Positions 35,103-43,271 of a DNA stretch of 64,000 nt are shown in pieces. How positions within the stretch are numbered: the first letter of the stretch is position 1; each line of letters opens with the position of its first letter. The notes below the pieces were generated by a model. That model saw nothing but the letters and a program-made list of their open reading frames with translations, had not been told where the DNA came from and searched no databases. A program made the position numbers and the translations under genes. This DNA comes from an uncultured Bacilli bacterium (GTDB lineage: Bacteria; Bacillota_I; Bacilli_A; RF39; UBA660): contig CAKOIF010000004.1 in NCBI GenBank assembly GCA_934086485.1, positions 1 through 64,000 on the forward strand. The letters run 5' to 3'.

Positions 35103-36106
35103 ACTTTTTCCACCTTCGTTATTTTCTTAATTGTTATAATATAAATTACATATATAAGTAGAATAAAGAAATCAATTATAATACCTATTTTTGTAGTTAT
35201 TAATACTTTAAAATATTCTTTATTAAGCATTGTAATAACAATTATAAATACAAATGGTATAACCACTAAAATACGATAAAGCATTTTACTTGAACTTGTT
35301 AAGGAATTAAGTTCATTTTTAATTTTTAATTTATCATAAAAGTGCTTTTCAATCATATTAAATACTGAAACTATATTACCACCAGTTTTATTTAAAAGTG
35401 ATAATGATGATGTAATATATTTAACTTCTTCGACCTTTACTCTATTATAAAATCTTTCAAATACTGTAAGAAGATCTAGTCCATAATCAATATCTTTAGA
35501 AATAATTTCAAATTCCTCTTTTATAGGACTTTCTGTAGAGGTTTTAACAATATTAATTGCTTGCCAAATATTCTTTCCACTTTTAAAGGCACTATTCATA
35601 ATTACAATTGCTTGTAAAAGACCTGCTTCAATAGTATTTCTTTTCTTTTTATAAACTATTATTAAAATTATATCTATCATAAAAAAGCTTACAAATGAAA
35701 GTATTATAAAAAGTGATAGATCAGTCTTAACACCCTTTAAAATAGACATTATTATATAAAGAAAATCAATAAATATCATATATAATATTTTAATAGAAAC
35801 ATAATCAATTGAACTTAAATTATTACTTTTATTATAAATTAAATATTTTGAAAGCCTAACAGAATATTTTTTAAGTATTACTGACTTACTATTTAATTTA
35901 GAAATCCTTTTAATTATTTTTAAAAAGAATATCATTAATTTATCAACAAAACTTATAGTATTATTTTCACTTACATTAACTGTAAATTTTTTTAATTTAT
36001 TTTCTAGTTTTATAGAAAAATATAAACGCACAAAAAGAAATGCACATATTATAAATATAATGCATATACCAAGTATTACAATTATTTTTGGTAGCATTTC
36101 TTTCAT
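35099..36106 (-). CDS. tadB: Tad pilus inner-membrane platform protein TadB
   Basis: 335 residues, type II secretion F-domain protein with N-terminal and C-terminal helices and a central cytoplasmic domain (AIVIMNSAFKSGKNIWQAI, LLNKTGGNIVSVFNMIE). It pairs with TadC, which overlaps its end by 4 bp. AGGATTCGT precedes the ATG, and tadA ends 11 bp upstream. Confidence 0.85.
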   Translation of the reverse strand: MKEMLPKIIVILGICIIFIICAFLFVRLYFSIKLENKLKKFTVNVSENNTISFVDKLMIFFLKIIKRISKLNSKSVILKKYSVRLSKYLIYNKSNNLSSIDYVSIKILYMIFIDFLYIIMSILKGVKTDLSLFIILSFVSFFMIDIILIIVYKKKRNTIEAGLLQAIVIMNSAFKSGKNIWQAINIVKTSTESPIKEEFEIISKDIDYGLDLLTVFERFYNRVKVEEVKYITSSLSLLNKTGGNIVSVFNMIEKHFYDKLKIKNELNSLTSSSKMLYRILVVIPFVFIIVITMLNKEYFKVLITTKIGIIIDFFILLIYVIYIITIKKITKVEKV

Positions 36107-36117
36107 ACGAATCCTTT

Positions 36118-37434
36118 CTATTTAAATATTTTTCTTATATCCTTAAAGCCATAACTTTCAAGTCTTTTTATACAATTAGGTACTTTTTTACTTACTTTAA
36201 AACTTCCATTTACTTCTCCAAGATCTGTAATACCCTCTTGGTTAAAGGTAAATATATCATTAAGCTCTATTTCATCACCATTAAAACCTATAATTTCAGA
36301 TATTCCACTTACTTTTCTTTTACCATCGGAAAGTCTTTCGATATTTATAGTAATATTAATAGCATTATAAATATACTCTCTTACTGCTCTAACTGGTAAA
36401 TCAATATTTGCCATTAAAACCATTGTTTCTAGTCTATGAAGCGCATCTAGATTACCATTTGCGTGCAAGGTTGTTAAACTTCCTTCATGACCTGTATTCA
36501 TTGCTTGCAACATATCAAAAGCTTCTTTGCCTCTTACTTCACCAACAATAATTCTATCTGGTCTCATACGAAGTGAGTTTCTTACTAAATCTCTAATTGT
36601 TACTTCCCCACTTTTTTCATAGTTTGTAGTTCTTGTTTCAAGTGTAATAACATGAGGTTGAGAAAGTCTTAGTTCTGCAGCATCTTCAATAGTTATAATT
36701 CTTTCTTTTTCTGGTATAAAACTACTTAAAATATTTAAAAGTGTTGTTTTACCACTTCCTGTTCCTCCGCATACTAAAATATTAAGTTTTGATTTAACAC
36801 ACGCTTCCAAAAATATTGCCATATCTGGTGTAATAGTTCCAAGTCTTATTAGTTCATCTGCTGAAGAAATACTTGCTTTAAACTTTCTTATTGTAATAAC
36901 TGGTCCTTTTGTAGCAAGTGGAGGTATAACTGCATTAATACGTGATCCATCTTTTAAACGAGAGTCTACCATTGGTGATGATGAATCAATAGTTCTTCCC
37001 ATTGGTTCAATTAACTTTTGAATTGTTCTAATAATATGTTCATCATTAATAAAGGAAACACTTTCATCCTTAATTAAATTACCATCAAGTTCAATATATA
37101 TTTCACTTGGAGAATTTACCATTATTTCAGTTATATTTTCATCCTTTAAAAGTTCTGTTAAAGGTCCATAACCATTTATCTCATTTTCAATTAAATTATA
37201 TAAATAATTTCTTTCCATTGAGGTAAGTTCTATACCTACAACAGCTTTATCAATTTCCCTTGAGATAAATGAAGTTATATTGTCTTCATTTTTAAGATTT
37301 AAATCAATTATATTTTCTACAATTTTAGTTCTTAAACTATCAAGTAAATCTTTATTGGAAAATACTTCATAGTCCACTACATTATTATTATTTTTAGTAT
37401 CATCATATTTAAATACCTCTTTTAAACTACTCAT
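36118..37434 (-). CDS. tadA: Tad pilus assembly ATPase CpaF/TadA
   Basis: 438-residue hexameric secretion ATPase that powers pilus assembly. An N-terminal helical domain is followed by the RecA-like core with Walker A CGGTGSGKTT, an Asp box, Walker B GEVRGKEAFDMLQA and the His box GSLTTLHAN. The start was set at MSSLKEV because GGAGGAAAAT lies directly upstream. It overlaps the upstream ATPase gene by 8 bp. Confidence 0.95.
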   Translation of the reverse strand: MSSLKEVFKYDDTKNNNNVVDYEVFSNKDLLDSLRTKIVENIIDLNLKNEDNITSFISREIDKAVVGIELTSMERNYLYNLIENEINGYGPLTELLKDENITEIMVNSPSEIYIELDGNLIKDESVSFINDEHIIRTIQKLIEPMGRTIDSSSPMVDSRLKDGSRINAVIPPLATKGPVITIRKFKASISSADELIRLGTITPDMAIFLEACVKSKLNILVCGGTGSGKTTLLNILSSFIPEKERIITIEDAAELRLSQPHVITLETRTTNYEKSGEVTIRDLVRNSLRMRPDRIIVGEVRGKEAFDMLQAMNTGHEGSLTTLHANGNLDALHRLETMVLMANIDLPVRAVREYIYNAINITINIERLSDGKRKVSGISEIIGFNGDEIELNDIFTFNQEGITDLGEVNGSFKVSKKVPNCIKRLESYGFKDIRKIFK

Positions 37435-38185
37435 TATTTTCCTCCATATCATTATAAATACTCATAAAAACTTTATTTGCTTTAGGATAAATTTTACTAA
37501 ACTTTTTATCTAATGTAATAATACTTCCATCAAATACAAGTGAATCATAATTTTTCATAAAGAATTTACTAGTTAAATTATAATCTACTCCAGTTCCAAT
37601 CATTTTCTTAATATCATATAAACTATAATAATTTTTATAAGGATTTGTACTTTCATTTAATAATACTTTATAATTTGTTTTACCAGCAACTTTAAAGATA
37701 TTAATCATACTACGCATATTTTTAATATTAAGTAAATCATTATTCATCACAAATAAAACATTATCTACATTATCAAGTAAATCAATATTTACATTAGAAC
37801 AATCACTATTTGTATCAATTATTATATAATCATATGAATATATACTTTTTTCTAAAATAAATTTAATAAAAGCATCATTTATTTTAACTCCTTGTCTTGG
37901 ATCACTAGAACTTGCTAAAAAAAGTATATTATCATTATATTTAGTTACATAATCACTTATATCAGTAAATTTATTATTACTATAATCGCTATATAAATCA
38001 TATATATTTTTATTACTTTCTTTATTTAATAAAAGACCAATACTTCCAAAAGATAAATCAAAATCTATTATTAAAACTTTTTTCTCTTGCATAGCAAAAA
38101 AACCACTTAATAAAGTAGCAATACTGCTTTTACCAGTTCCACCTTTCGAAGAAAATAAACATATACTTTTACCCTTTTTTCCCAT
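37427..38185 (-). CDS. ParA/MinD-type ATPase CpaE/TadZ
   Basis: 252 residues. The deviant Walker A SSKGGTGKSS at about residues 13-22 and the acidic motif LIIDFDLSFGSIG identify a MinD/ParA-family ATPase. In Tad systems CpaE/TadZ localises the machinery. It lacks the N-terminal receiver-like domain of long CpaE proteins. It starts 1 bp after the TadE-like gene and overlaps tadA by 8 bp. Confidence 0.85.
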   Translation of the reverse strand: MGKKGKSICLFSSKGGTGKSSIATLLSGFFAMQEKKVLIIDFDLSFGSIGLLLNKESNKNIYDLYSDYSNNKFTDISDYVTKYNDNILFLASSSDPRQGVKINDAFIKFILEKSIYSYDYIIIDTNSDCSNVNIDLLDNVDNVLFVMNNDLLNIKNMRSMINIFKVAGKTNYKVLLNESTNPYKNYYSLYDIKKMIGTGVDYNLTSKFFMKNYDSLVFDGSIITLDKKFSKIYPKANKVFMSIYNDMEENNE

Positions 38186-38186
38186 A

Positions 38187-38552
38187 CTAGCCTCTTTGGT
38201 ATTTTATTTTACCATTTTCCTTAACCCCTGTTATATTAATATCAATGTCATAAGAAGATTTATTAATTAATTTTCCAAGTAAACTAGGAATACTTGTTTT
38301 AAATGAAATATTATAGCCTAAAGAATTATCAATCTTTAAATCTTTAACATCAATATCATTATCTTTATACATATTTATTATATCAAATAAATTATCATTT
38401 GAATAGTTTTTTGCAATAATAGTTTTAGTAACTGAATATATTTTATGTTTATTATATGCTATATAACTTACCTCAATTAAATAAGAAAATAGTGTTATCA
38501 TAATTGGTATACATATTATAAATAGCACTAATACTTGTCCTTTTTTATTCAT
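38187..38552 (-). CDS. TadE/TadG-like pseudopilin
   Basis: 121 residues. It begins MNKKGQVLVLFIICIPIMI, a class III-type prepilin leader with a Gly-Gln junction and a hydrophobic helix, then a periplasmic-type domain. It resembles TadE/TadG minor pilins. The ATG at 38552 was chosen because AGGATTGTTT precedes it; it overlaps the first TadE gene by 8 bp. No major Flp pilin or prepilin peptidase is present nearby. Confidence 0.7.
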   Translation of the reverse strand: MNKKGQVLVLFIICIPIMITLFSYLIEVSYIAYNKHKIYSVTKTIIAKNYSNDNLFDIINMYKDNDIDVKDLKIDNSLGYNISFKTSIPSLLGKLINKSSYDIDINITGVKENGKIKYQRG

Positions 38553-38844
38553 AAACAATCCTTTTTACAGTAACATTATATTTATTACCAGTTACTACAC
38601 TTACTACAGGACTATATATTTCTATATCTTTACTTACAACATATTCAGTTCCTTTATTAACTCTATTTTTAGTTACATTTACATCAGAGTAAGTATTATC
38701 ATCAAGTATAACATCTTCGATTATACCCTCTAATTTACTTTTCTCACTATATATTCTTACGCAATCAAAAACGGCCAACATCATCATTATAAATATTGGT
38801 AATATAATTATAAATTCAATTAATGCTTGCCCTTTTTTATTCAT
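38545..38844 (-). CDS. TadE-like pseudopilin
   Basis: 99 residues with MNKKGQALIEFIIILPIFIM, the Glu five residues after processing and a long hydrophobic helix, as in TadE. The rest is a small extracytoplasmic beta-rich domain. Second of the cluster after the surface protein. It may serve as the structural pilin since no Flp gene is visible. Confidence 0.75.
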   Translation of the reverse strand: MNKKGQALIEFIIILPIFIMMMLAVFDCVRIYSEKSKLEGIIEDVILDDNTYSDVNVTKNRVNKGTEYVVSKDIEIYSPVVSVVTGNKYNVTVKRIVYE

Positions 38845-38869
38845 ATTTTCCTTTCTATTTTTTAAGCTT

Positions 38870-38948
38870 TACAAATTCTTTGTTGACTTCTCAAAATCGG
38901 CAATGCGGGGCGGATACTGCCACCACGCACATTACCATAGTTCTTAAC
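38870..38948 (-). pseudogene. detached surface-domain tail fragment
   Basis: Downstream of the surface-protein stop the same frame continues with NYGNVRGGSIRPALPIL and then SQQRIC before its own stop. The GC content is higher than the surroundings, and the ending G-x-IRPAL is like the DUF6273/C-type-lectin tails of the protein just upstream. It has no start and is probably an old repeat end, a recombination scar or a donor cassette. Confidence 0.5.
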
Positions 38949-41900
38949 TTACCCAACGCGATATGCGTTATCCTTAGTACCCAAACCTCCCACAATTTTT
39001 AGGACACTAGAATCTAGATAAAACGTAGGACGAACCGCCAACATGCCGTTGGCAACGCTATTGTTACCATATGGGCTCACTGACCCTGATGAATTCAAAT
39101 AAGCAGCACTACTTGAATACGAAGCATTCGGGGAAATTAACCATTCTGCATTATTTACAAAACTGCTTTGTGACTTAAATAACCAATCATTATTTTTACA
39201 ATCACTAAATGATGAACTATACCAACTATATAATTTTGTTGTTCTACAATTTGTCTTACTAGTTGTACTACCGCCAACTGTTGCATATCCATAATCACTT
39301 GGATACATTAGTCCAATCTTTGCATATAAACTTGCTGGATTACTACTATATATTGCACTTGTATTTCTTTCTTCTGTATAAATACCTTCAGTAGTCAATG
39401 TTTGGTAATTCGATGAACTTGCACCACCTAAATGCCATTTTGCATTTGCTATTCCACTAGATAATTTACTATTTACTCCACTTGTGGCAAGAAGTGTTCT
39501 TAAGTACAAGTCATTAAGTTCTGTTTTCAATGTTGCTGTAGACCAGTCATTATAATTTTTACTGCTAGTTTGTGTTTGATTCCAATACTTTCCACTTGTT
39601 CCTCCATAGTTATTTGTATCTATTACTTTTAATAGTTTTTTTGAACCACTACTAGAGGTTCCATTACTTGATGTGTCTTCATCAAATAAGCCTATTATTC
39701 TAAAAAGTAATGAACTATCTGAACAAGTACCACTTGTTTTATTATCTAAACATATATAATTATTTGGATCTGCTCCTTCATATCTTAAACCATTTTCAGG
39801 AAATATATCAGTATTATTTGCCGCAAAGACTGTATCAAAAGATTTACTAGAAGAAGTATCCTCTGTAGAATTGCCATCTACAACTGTATAAACATCATTG
39901 TATGTTCCACTGCCTGATAACTTGGCTTTAGAGGATAGAGAAACGACAGGACGGGCGCCATAAAGGCTATTCACACCAGAATTATAATACAAATAGCCCG
40001 ATGAATTTACATAAAACTCATCAGCATACGTACCGGAAGAGAAATAAGAAGGCGACCCCAACCAATAATTTTGGTTTGTATACAAGTAATAAGAACTATT
40101 GCCTGTTGCCCATTTTCCACCAGCCATTGCTACTTCATCAGCTGTTATTAATCCTACTGGATATTCTAATGTTTTATTTCCTATACTTCCACCTTTTGAT
40201 GTAAATTTATCACTTTCTTCGGGACAAGTTAATATTGGTTTTTTATTACTATTTAATCTTTCATATGCACTATAGTAATATGAAGCACCGACAGATGATG
40301 CACTTCTATCATTACAGAATATTTGGTCTTGTGATATTAATGCATTATCTTTTAATGTTGTCCCAGCATACCAATTTTCTATTGCTTGTTTTATAGTACT
40401 TGGTGTACTATTTCCATGTTGCTGTCCCTCCGTATACATATAGCCCACATATTGTGCTTTATTATAATTACTATTAAATTTATATGTTGTTGCATTGATT
40501 TGAGTACCTGTTCCAGTCATTACTGTTGCTGTACCACTTTCTGGTTTTGATGTTCCTGTATATATCATTCTTATACTGCCATCACCATTTATTCTTATTA
40601 TTCTCCAGTATATATCTTCCCCATTGCTATCTTTACCAAATTTTACCCAGTTATTATCTACTGCTCCTCTAAAATAATATGATTTCATTCCTGTTGTTGC
40701 AGTATAATCATCGTCAGCTGCATACATACCTTCATTCGTTGTTGCAACTTTACTAAAATCTGGTGTTGTTTCATGTACTGTATTATTTGCTAGTATTGTT
40801 TCATAACCCTTTTTTTCAACTTCAAATACATTATTCCAAGTTCCATCTCCTGTTAATTTAGCTTCAGAGGATAAACTTATAACAGGACGGACACCACTAC
40901 TAGCATTCACACCACTAGTATTAACAGTACCCGAAGAATTTACAACAAACTCACGAGCATCTCCTCTTGAAAAGAAATTATAAGGCGACCCCGACCAATA
41001 AAATTGGTTTGTATAGAGATAATATGAAGTATTAATTGAACTATTATCAGCGCCAAATACTCCACCAGCCATTGCTACTTCATCCGCTGTTATAAGTCCT
41101 ACTGGATATGTTAATGCACCATTTCCATTACTTGTATTTACTGTGAATTTATCACTTGCTGTTGGACATGTTAATATTGTATTTTGTGTTAATCTTCCAT
41201 ATGCTCCATAGGAATAATTTGCTCCAGTTGATGTCCAAGCAGCTGTTTGTGTAGATGATGGACTTCTATCATTGCAAAATATTTGATCTGCTACTAAATT
41301 TTTTGTTGCACTATCTGTTTCTAATGTTGTTGTTTTATACCAATTATCTACTGTTGTTTTTATAGTGCTTGGTGTACTTGATGTACTATTTCCATGTTGC
41401 TGCCCAGATGTATACATATATCCTACATATTCTGCTTTATCTCTGCTACTATTAAATGCACTTGTACCTATTTGAGTACCTGTTCCTGTCATTACTACTT
41501 TAGTACTTTCTGTTGGTGCTGTTGTTCCTGTATATATCATTCTTATTGAGCCATCACCATTTATTCTTATTATTCTCCAGTATATATCTTTTCCACTGCT
41601 ATCTTTACCAAATTTTACCCAATTATTGTCTACCGCCCCTCTGAAATAGTATGATGTTCCTAAATCATCTTGTGCTTTAAATAAACCCTCATTAGTTGTT
41701 GCAATTTGATTAAAATCTGGGATTTCACTATTAACTACTAACTCAGTACTTCCTAATTTAATAGTTTCTTTTTTATAATCAAAATATAAATAGCATCTAT
41801 CACTACCTATAAAGTTAAGAGATACTGTACCTGTAGCACTATTATAATTTGTAACTTTACCATTATTTTCACAATATGTTTTTTCTTCATTTAAAACATA

Positions 41901-42101
41901 GTTACCTTTAGGTATATCTTTTGAATTTGATTGTACATAATCAGTTGCACCTTTTTCTTTAATCATAATAGCCATTCCTTTTGAAATAGTATTATATTCT
42001 TTTTTATATTTATTATCTTTTGATTTATAAATACTTGAAAGTGTTATAACAGATATAACCAACACTAAAATAAATGATAAATATATAATTTTCTTTTTCA
42101 T
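38949..42101 (-). CDS. large secreted repeat protein with DUF6273-like domains
   Basis: 1050 residues. One N-terminal transmembrane helix (about 5-24) and a short linker domain precede three repeated units. Two near-copies begin at about residues 130 and 443 (both contain WRIIRINGDGSIRMIYTG and end VRPVISL or ARPVVSL), and a more diverged one begins near 768 and ends VRPTFYL. Each unit ends in a DUF6273/C-type-lectin-like segment with YWxGSP, a variable stretch and G-x-RP. No wall-sorting motif is seen, so it is membrane-anchored or pilus-associated. It lies directly before the Tad genes on the same strand. AGGGAAAC precedes the ATG. Confidence 0.8.
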   Translation of the reverse strand: MKKKIIYLSFILVLVISVITLSSIYKSKDNKYKKEYNTISKGMAIMIKEKGATDYVQSNSKDIPKGNYVLNEEKTYCENNGKVTNYNSATGTVSLNFIGSDRCYLYFDYKKETIKLGSTELVVNSEIPDFNQIATTNEGLFKAQDDLGTSYYFRGAVDNNWVKFGKDSSGKDIYWRIIRINGDGSIRMIYTGTTAPTESTKVVMTGTGTQIGTSAFNSSRDKAEYVGYMYTSGQQHGNSTSSTPSTIKTTVDNWYKTTTLETDSATKNLVADQIFCNDRSPSSTQTAAWTSTGANYSYGAYGRLTQNTILTCPTASDKFTVNTSNGNGALTYPVGLITADEVAMAGGVFGADNSSINTSYYLYTNQFYWSGSPYNFFSRGDAREFVVNSSGTVNTSGVNASSGVRPVISLSSEAKLTGDGTWNNVFEVEKKGYETILANNTVHETTPDFSKVATTNEGMYAADDDYTATTGMKSYYFRGAVDNNWVKFGKDSNGEDIYWRIIRINGDGSIRMIYTGTSKPESGTATVMTGTGTQINATTYKFNSNYNKAQYVGYMYTEGQQHGNSTPSTIKQAIENWYAGTTLKDNALISQDQIFCNDRSASSVGASYYYSAYERLNSNKKPILTCPEESDKFTSKGGSIGNKTLEYPVGLITADEVAMAGGKWATGNSSYYLYTNQNYWLGSPSYFSSGTYADEFYVNSSGYLYYNSGVNSLYGARPVVSLSSKAKLSGSGTYNDVYTVVDGNSTEDTSSSKSFDTVFAANNTDIFPENGLRYEGADPNNYICLDNKTSGTCSDSSLLFRIIGLFDEDTSSNGTSSSGSKKLLKVIDTNNYGGTSGKYWNQTQTSSKNYNDWSTATLKTELNDLYLRTLLATSGVNSKLSSGIANAKWHLGGASSSNYQTLTTEGIYTEERNTSAIYSSNPASLYAKIGLMYPSDYGYATVGGSTTSKTNCRTTKLYSWYSSSFSDCKNNDWLFKSQSSFVNNAEWLISPNASYSSSAAYLNSSGSVSPYGNNSVANGMLAVRPTFYLDSSVLKIVGGLGTKDNAYRVG
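39895..41720 (-). repeat. tandem near-identical domain repeats of the surface protein
   Basis: Units of about 880 bp at roughly 39895-40775 and 40850-41720 share long identical blocks, for example the coding of WRIIRINGDGSIRMIYTG. They diverge sharply in the segment that encodes the exposed C-terminal loops. Confidence 0.8.
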
Positions 42102-42111
42102 TGTTTCCCTC

Positions 42112-42129
42112 TATTCTATAAATAGAATA
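42112..42129. promoter_or_regulatory. palindromic operator candidate before the surface-protein gene
   Basis: TATTCTAT-AA-ATAGAATA, two perfect 8-bp arms, 10 bp before the start codon. It overlaps the leader and possible -10, so a dimeric regulator could bind here. Confidence 0.5.
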
Positions 42130-42143
42130 CCACATTTAAAGGC

Positions 42144-42175
42144 AAAAAAAAAGTAATATTTTTTAGAAATTACTT
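42144..42175 (-). terminator. terminator upstream of the surface-protein gene
   Basis: AAGTAA/TTACTT hairpin followed on the minus strand by ten T, isolating the surface-protein gene from sigE and antisense transcription. Confidence 0.8.
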
Positions 42176-42231
42176 AATATATTAATTTTCAGTTACAATT
42201 TATTAAATAATTTTTATACAAACATTTGTTA

Positions 42232-42260
42232 TTGACATAAATTCTAACTGATGGTATCAT
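42232..42260 (+). promoter_or_regulatory. toxin promoter, type I locus 1
   Basis: TTGACA (42232-42237), 17 bp, TATCAT (42255-42260). The same promoter with near-identical surroundings drives locus 2 at 44388. Confidence 0.85.
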
Positions 42261-42343
42261 TATTATAGGAAGCCAAAGTAAAGCGGGCGCTACCACTACT
42301 TACAATCAAGGTTAGAAATAATCAAAAAAGGAGTTGGTGATCA

Positions 42344-42427
42344 ATGACATTAAAATTCAAAAATGACCTACTTATAATTATTATTTTCATCTTATGTGTC
42401 ATTATTGCAACTCTTGTTTTAAATTAA
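42344..42427 (+). CDS. 27-residue hydrophobic peptide, type I toxin candidate
   Basis: The peptide begins MTLKFKNDLL; residues 9-26 are almost all Ile, Leu, Val, Phe and Ala, a single membrane helix, with a charged head and Asn tail. GGAGTTGGTGAT lies just before the ATG. Size and composition match Fst/TxpA/BsrG-type toxins, although the sequence is not a recognised member. The transcript has a 5' GCGCTACC (42287-42294) complementary to GGTAGCGC (42480-42487) in its 3' end, and a convergent antisense RNA covers the 3' untranslated part. Toxicity is inferred. Confidence 0.72.
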   Translation: MTLKFKNDLLIIIIFILCVIIATLVLN

Positions 42428-42544
42428 AATGCGCCTTAATCTATATTTGCTTATAGATTAAAGCGACTATCTCTAAACAGGTAGCGCTCGCAAAGAGTTT
42501 ACGAGTAAGCTTCCTTTTTTATTTTATGTAAGTTTTTCTCTTAC
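42420..42544 (-). ncRNA. antisense RNA, antitoxin candidate of locus 1
   Basis: Starts about 7 nt after a minus-strand promoter and begins with a GTAAG...CTTAC hairpin. It carries GAGCGCTACC, which can pair with the toxin mRNA 3' region, and ends at the hairpin 42432-42465 followed by ATTTTAATTT. It overlaps the 3' part of the toxin transcript but barely the coding part, as in TxpA/RatA and BsrG/SR4 pairs. Confidence 0.72.
42484..42524 (+). terminator. terminator of toxin mRNA 1
   Basis: GCTCG/CGAG(ta)AGC hairpin followed by TTCCTTTTTT. Its GCTTCC can also pair with the GGAAGC at the mRNA 5' end (from 42268). Confidence 0.7.
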
Positions 42545-42550
42545 ATACTT

Positions 42551-42579
42551 AATATAGCATATTTTATTATTTTTTTCAA
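42551..42579 (-). promoter_or_regulatory. antisense promoter of locus 1
   Basis: Minus strand TTGAAA (42574-42579), 17 bp ending TGC (extended -10), TATATT (42551-42556). Confidence 0.85.
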
Positions 42580-42590
42580 TTGATTTTGAG

Positions 42591-43271
42591 TTAATTTATT
42601 ACTTTAGAAATTTCATTTATTACTTTCTTTTCAATTCTTGAGATATAACTTTGAGATATACCTAGCATATTAGCAACTTCTTTTTGAGTATATTCCTTTG
42701 TATTATTTAAGCCATACCTAAGCATCATAATTTCTTTATCTCTTTTTGAAAGATTATTTATTTCATTTGCTAAAAACTCTCTATTCATTTTATCTTGGAA
42801 CTGTCTATCAACAATATCTTCTTCGGTGCCTACTACATCAGAAAGTTTTAGTTCATTACCTTCAGCATCATAATTTAATGTATCATCTAAAGAAACATCA
42901 TTTTTACTTTTTTTATTTTTGCGAATATGCATAAGTATTTCATTAGAAATACACCTTGAGGCATAAGTAGCAAGTTTAATATTCTTATCTATTTTATATG
43001 TATTAATACCTTTGATTAAACCAATAGATCCAATTGATACTAAATCTTCGATATCATAACCAGTTGTTTCATATTTTTTAGCAAGAAATACGACTAATCT
43101 TAAATTATGTTCAATAAGTTTATCTTTTGCATAATTATCTCCGGATTTAGCAAGAACTAAATATTTAAGTTCTTCCTCTTTAGAAAGTGGTGGTGGAAGT
43201 TTATCTGTAGCTCCCACGAAAAAAACTTCTTCATACTTTAAAAATAATTTTAATAAAAGTCTTTTAAACAT
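42591..43271 (-). CDS. sigE: sporulation sigma factor SigE precursor
   Basis: 226 residues. Early mother-cell sigma factor made as pro-SigE. The basic hydrophobic pro-sequence (MFKRLLLKLFLKYEEVFFVG) precedes the mature start, with a FFVGA cleavage-like junction, then LPPPLSKEEE as in Bacillus SigE. Regions 2 (EDLVSIGSIGLIKGINTY, KLATYASRCISNEI) and 4 (TQKEVANMLGISQSYISRIEK) are complete. The ATG at 43271 has GGAGGATGG upstream. It overlaps spoIIGA, its processing protease, by 8 bp. Confidence 0.96.
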   Translation of the reverse strand: MFKRLLLKLFLKYEEVFFVGATDKLPPPLSKEEELKYLVLAKSGDNYAKDKLIEHNLRLVVFLAKKYETTGYDIEDLVSIGSIGLIKGINTYKIDKNIKLATYASRCISNEILMHIRKNKKSKNDVSLDDTLNYDAEGNELKLSDVVGTEEDIVDRQFQDKMNREFLANEINNLSKRDKEIMMLRYGLNNTKEYTQKEVANMLGISQSYISRIEKKVINEISKVIN

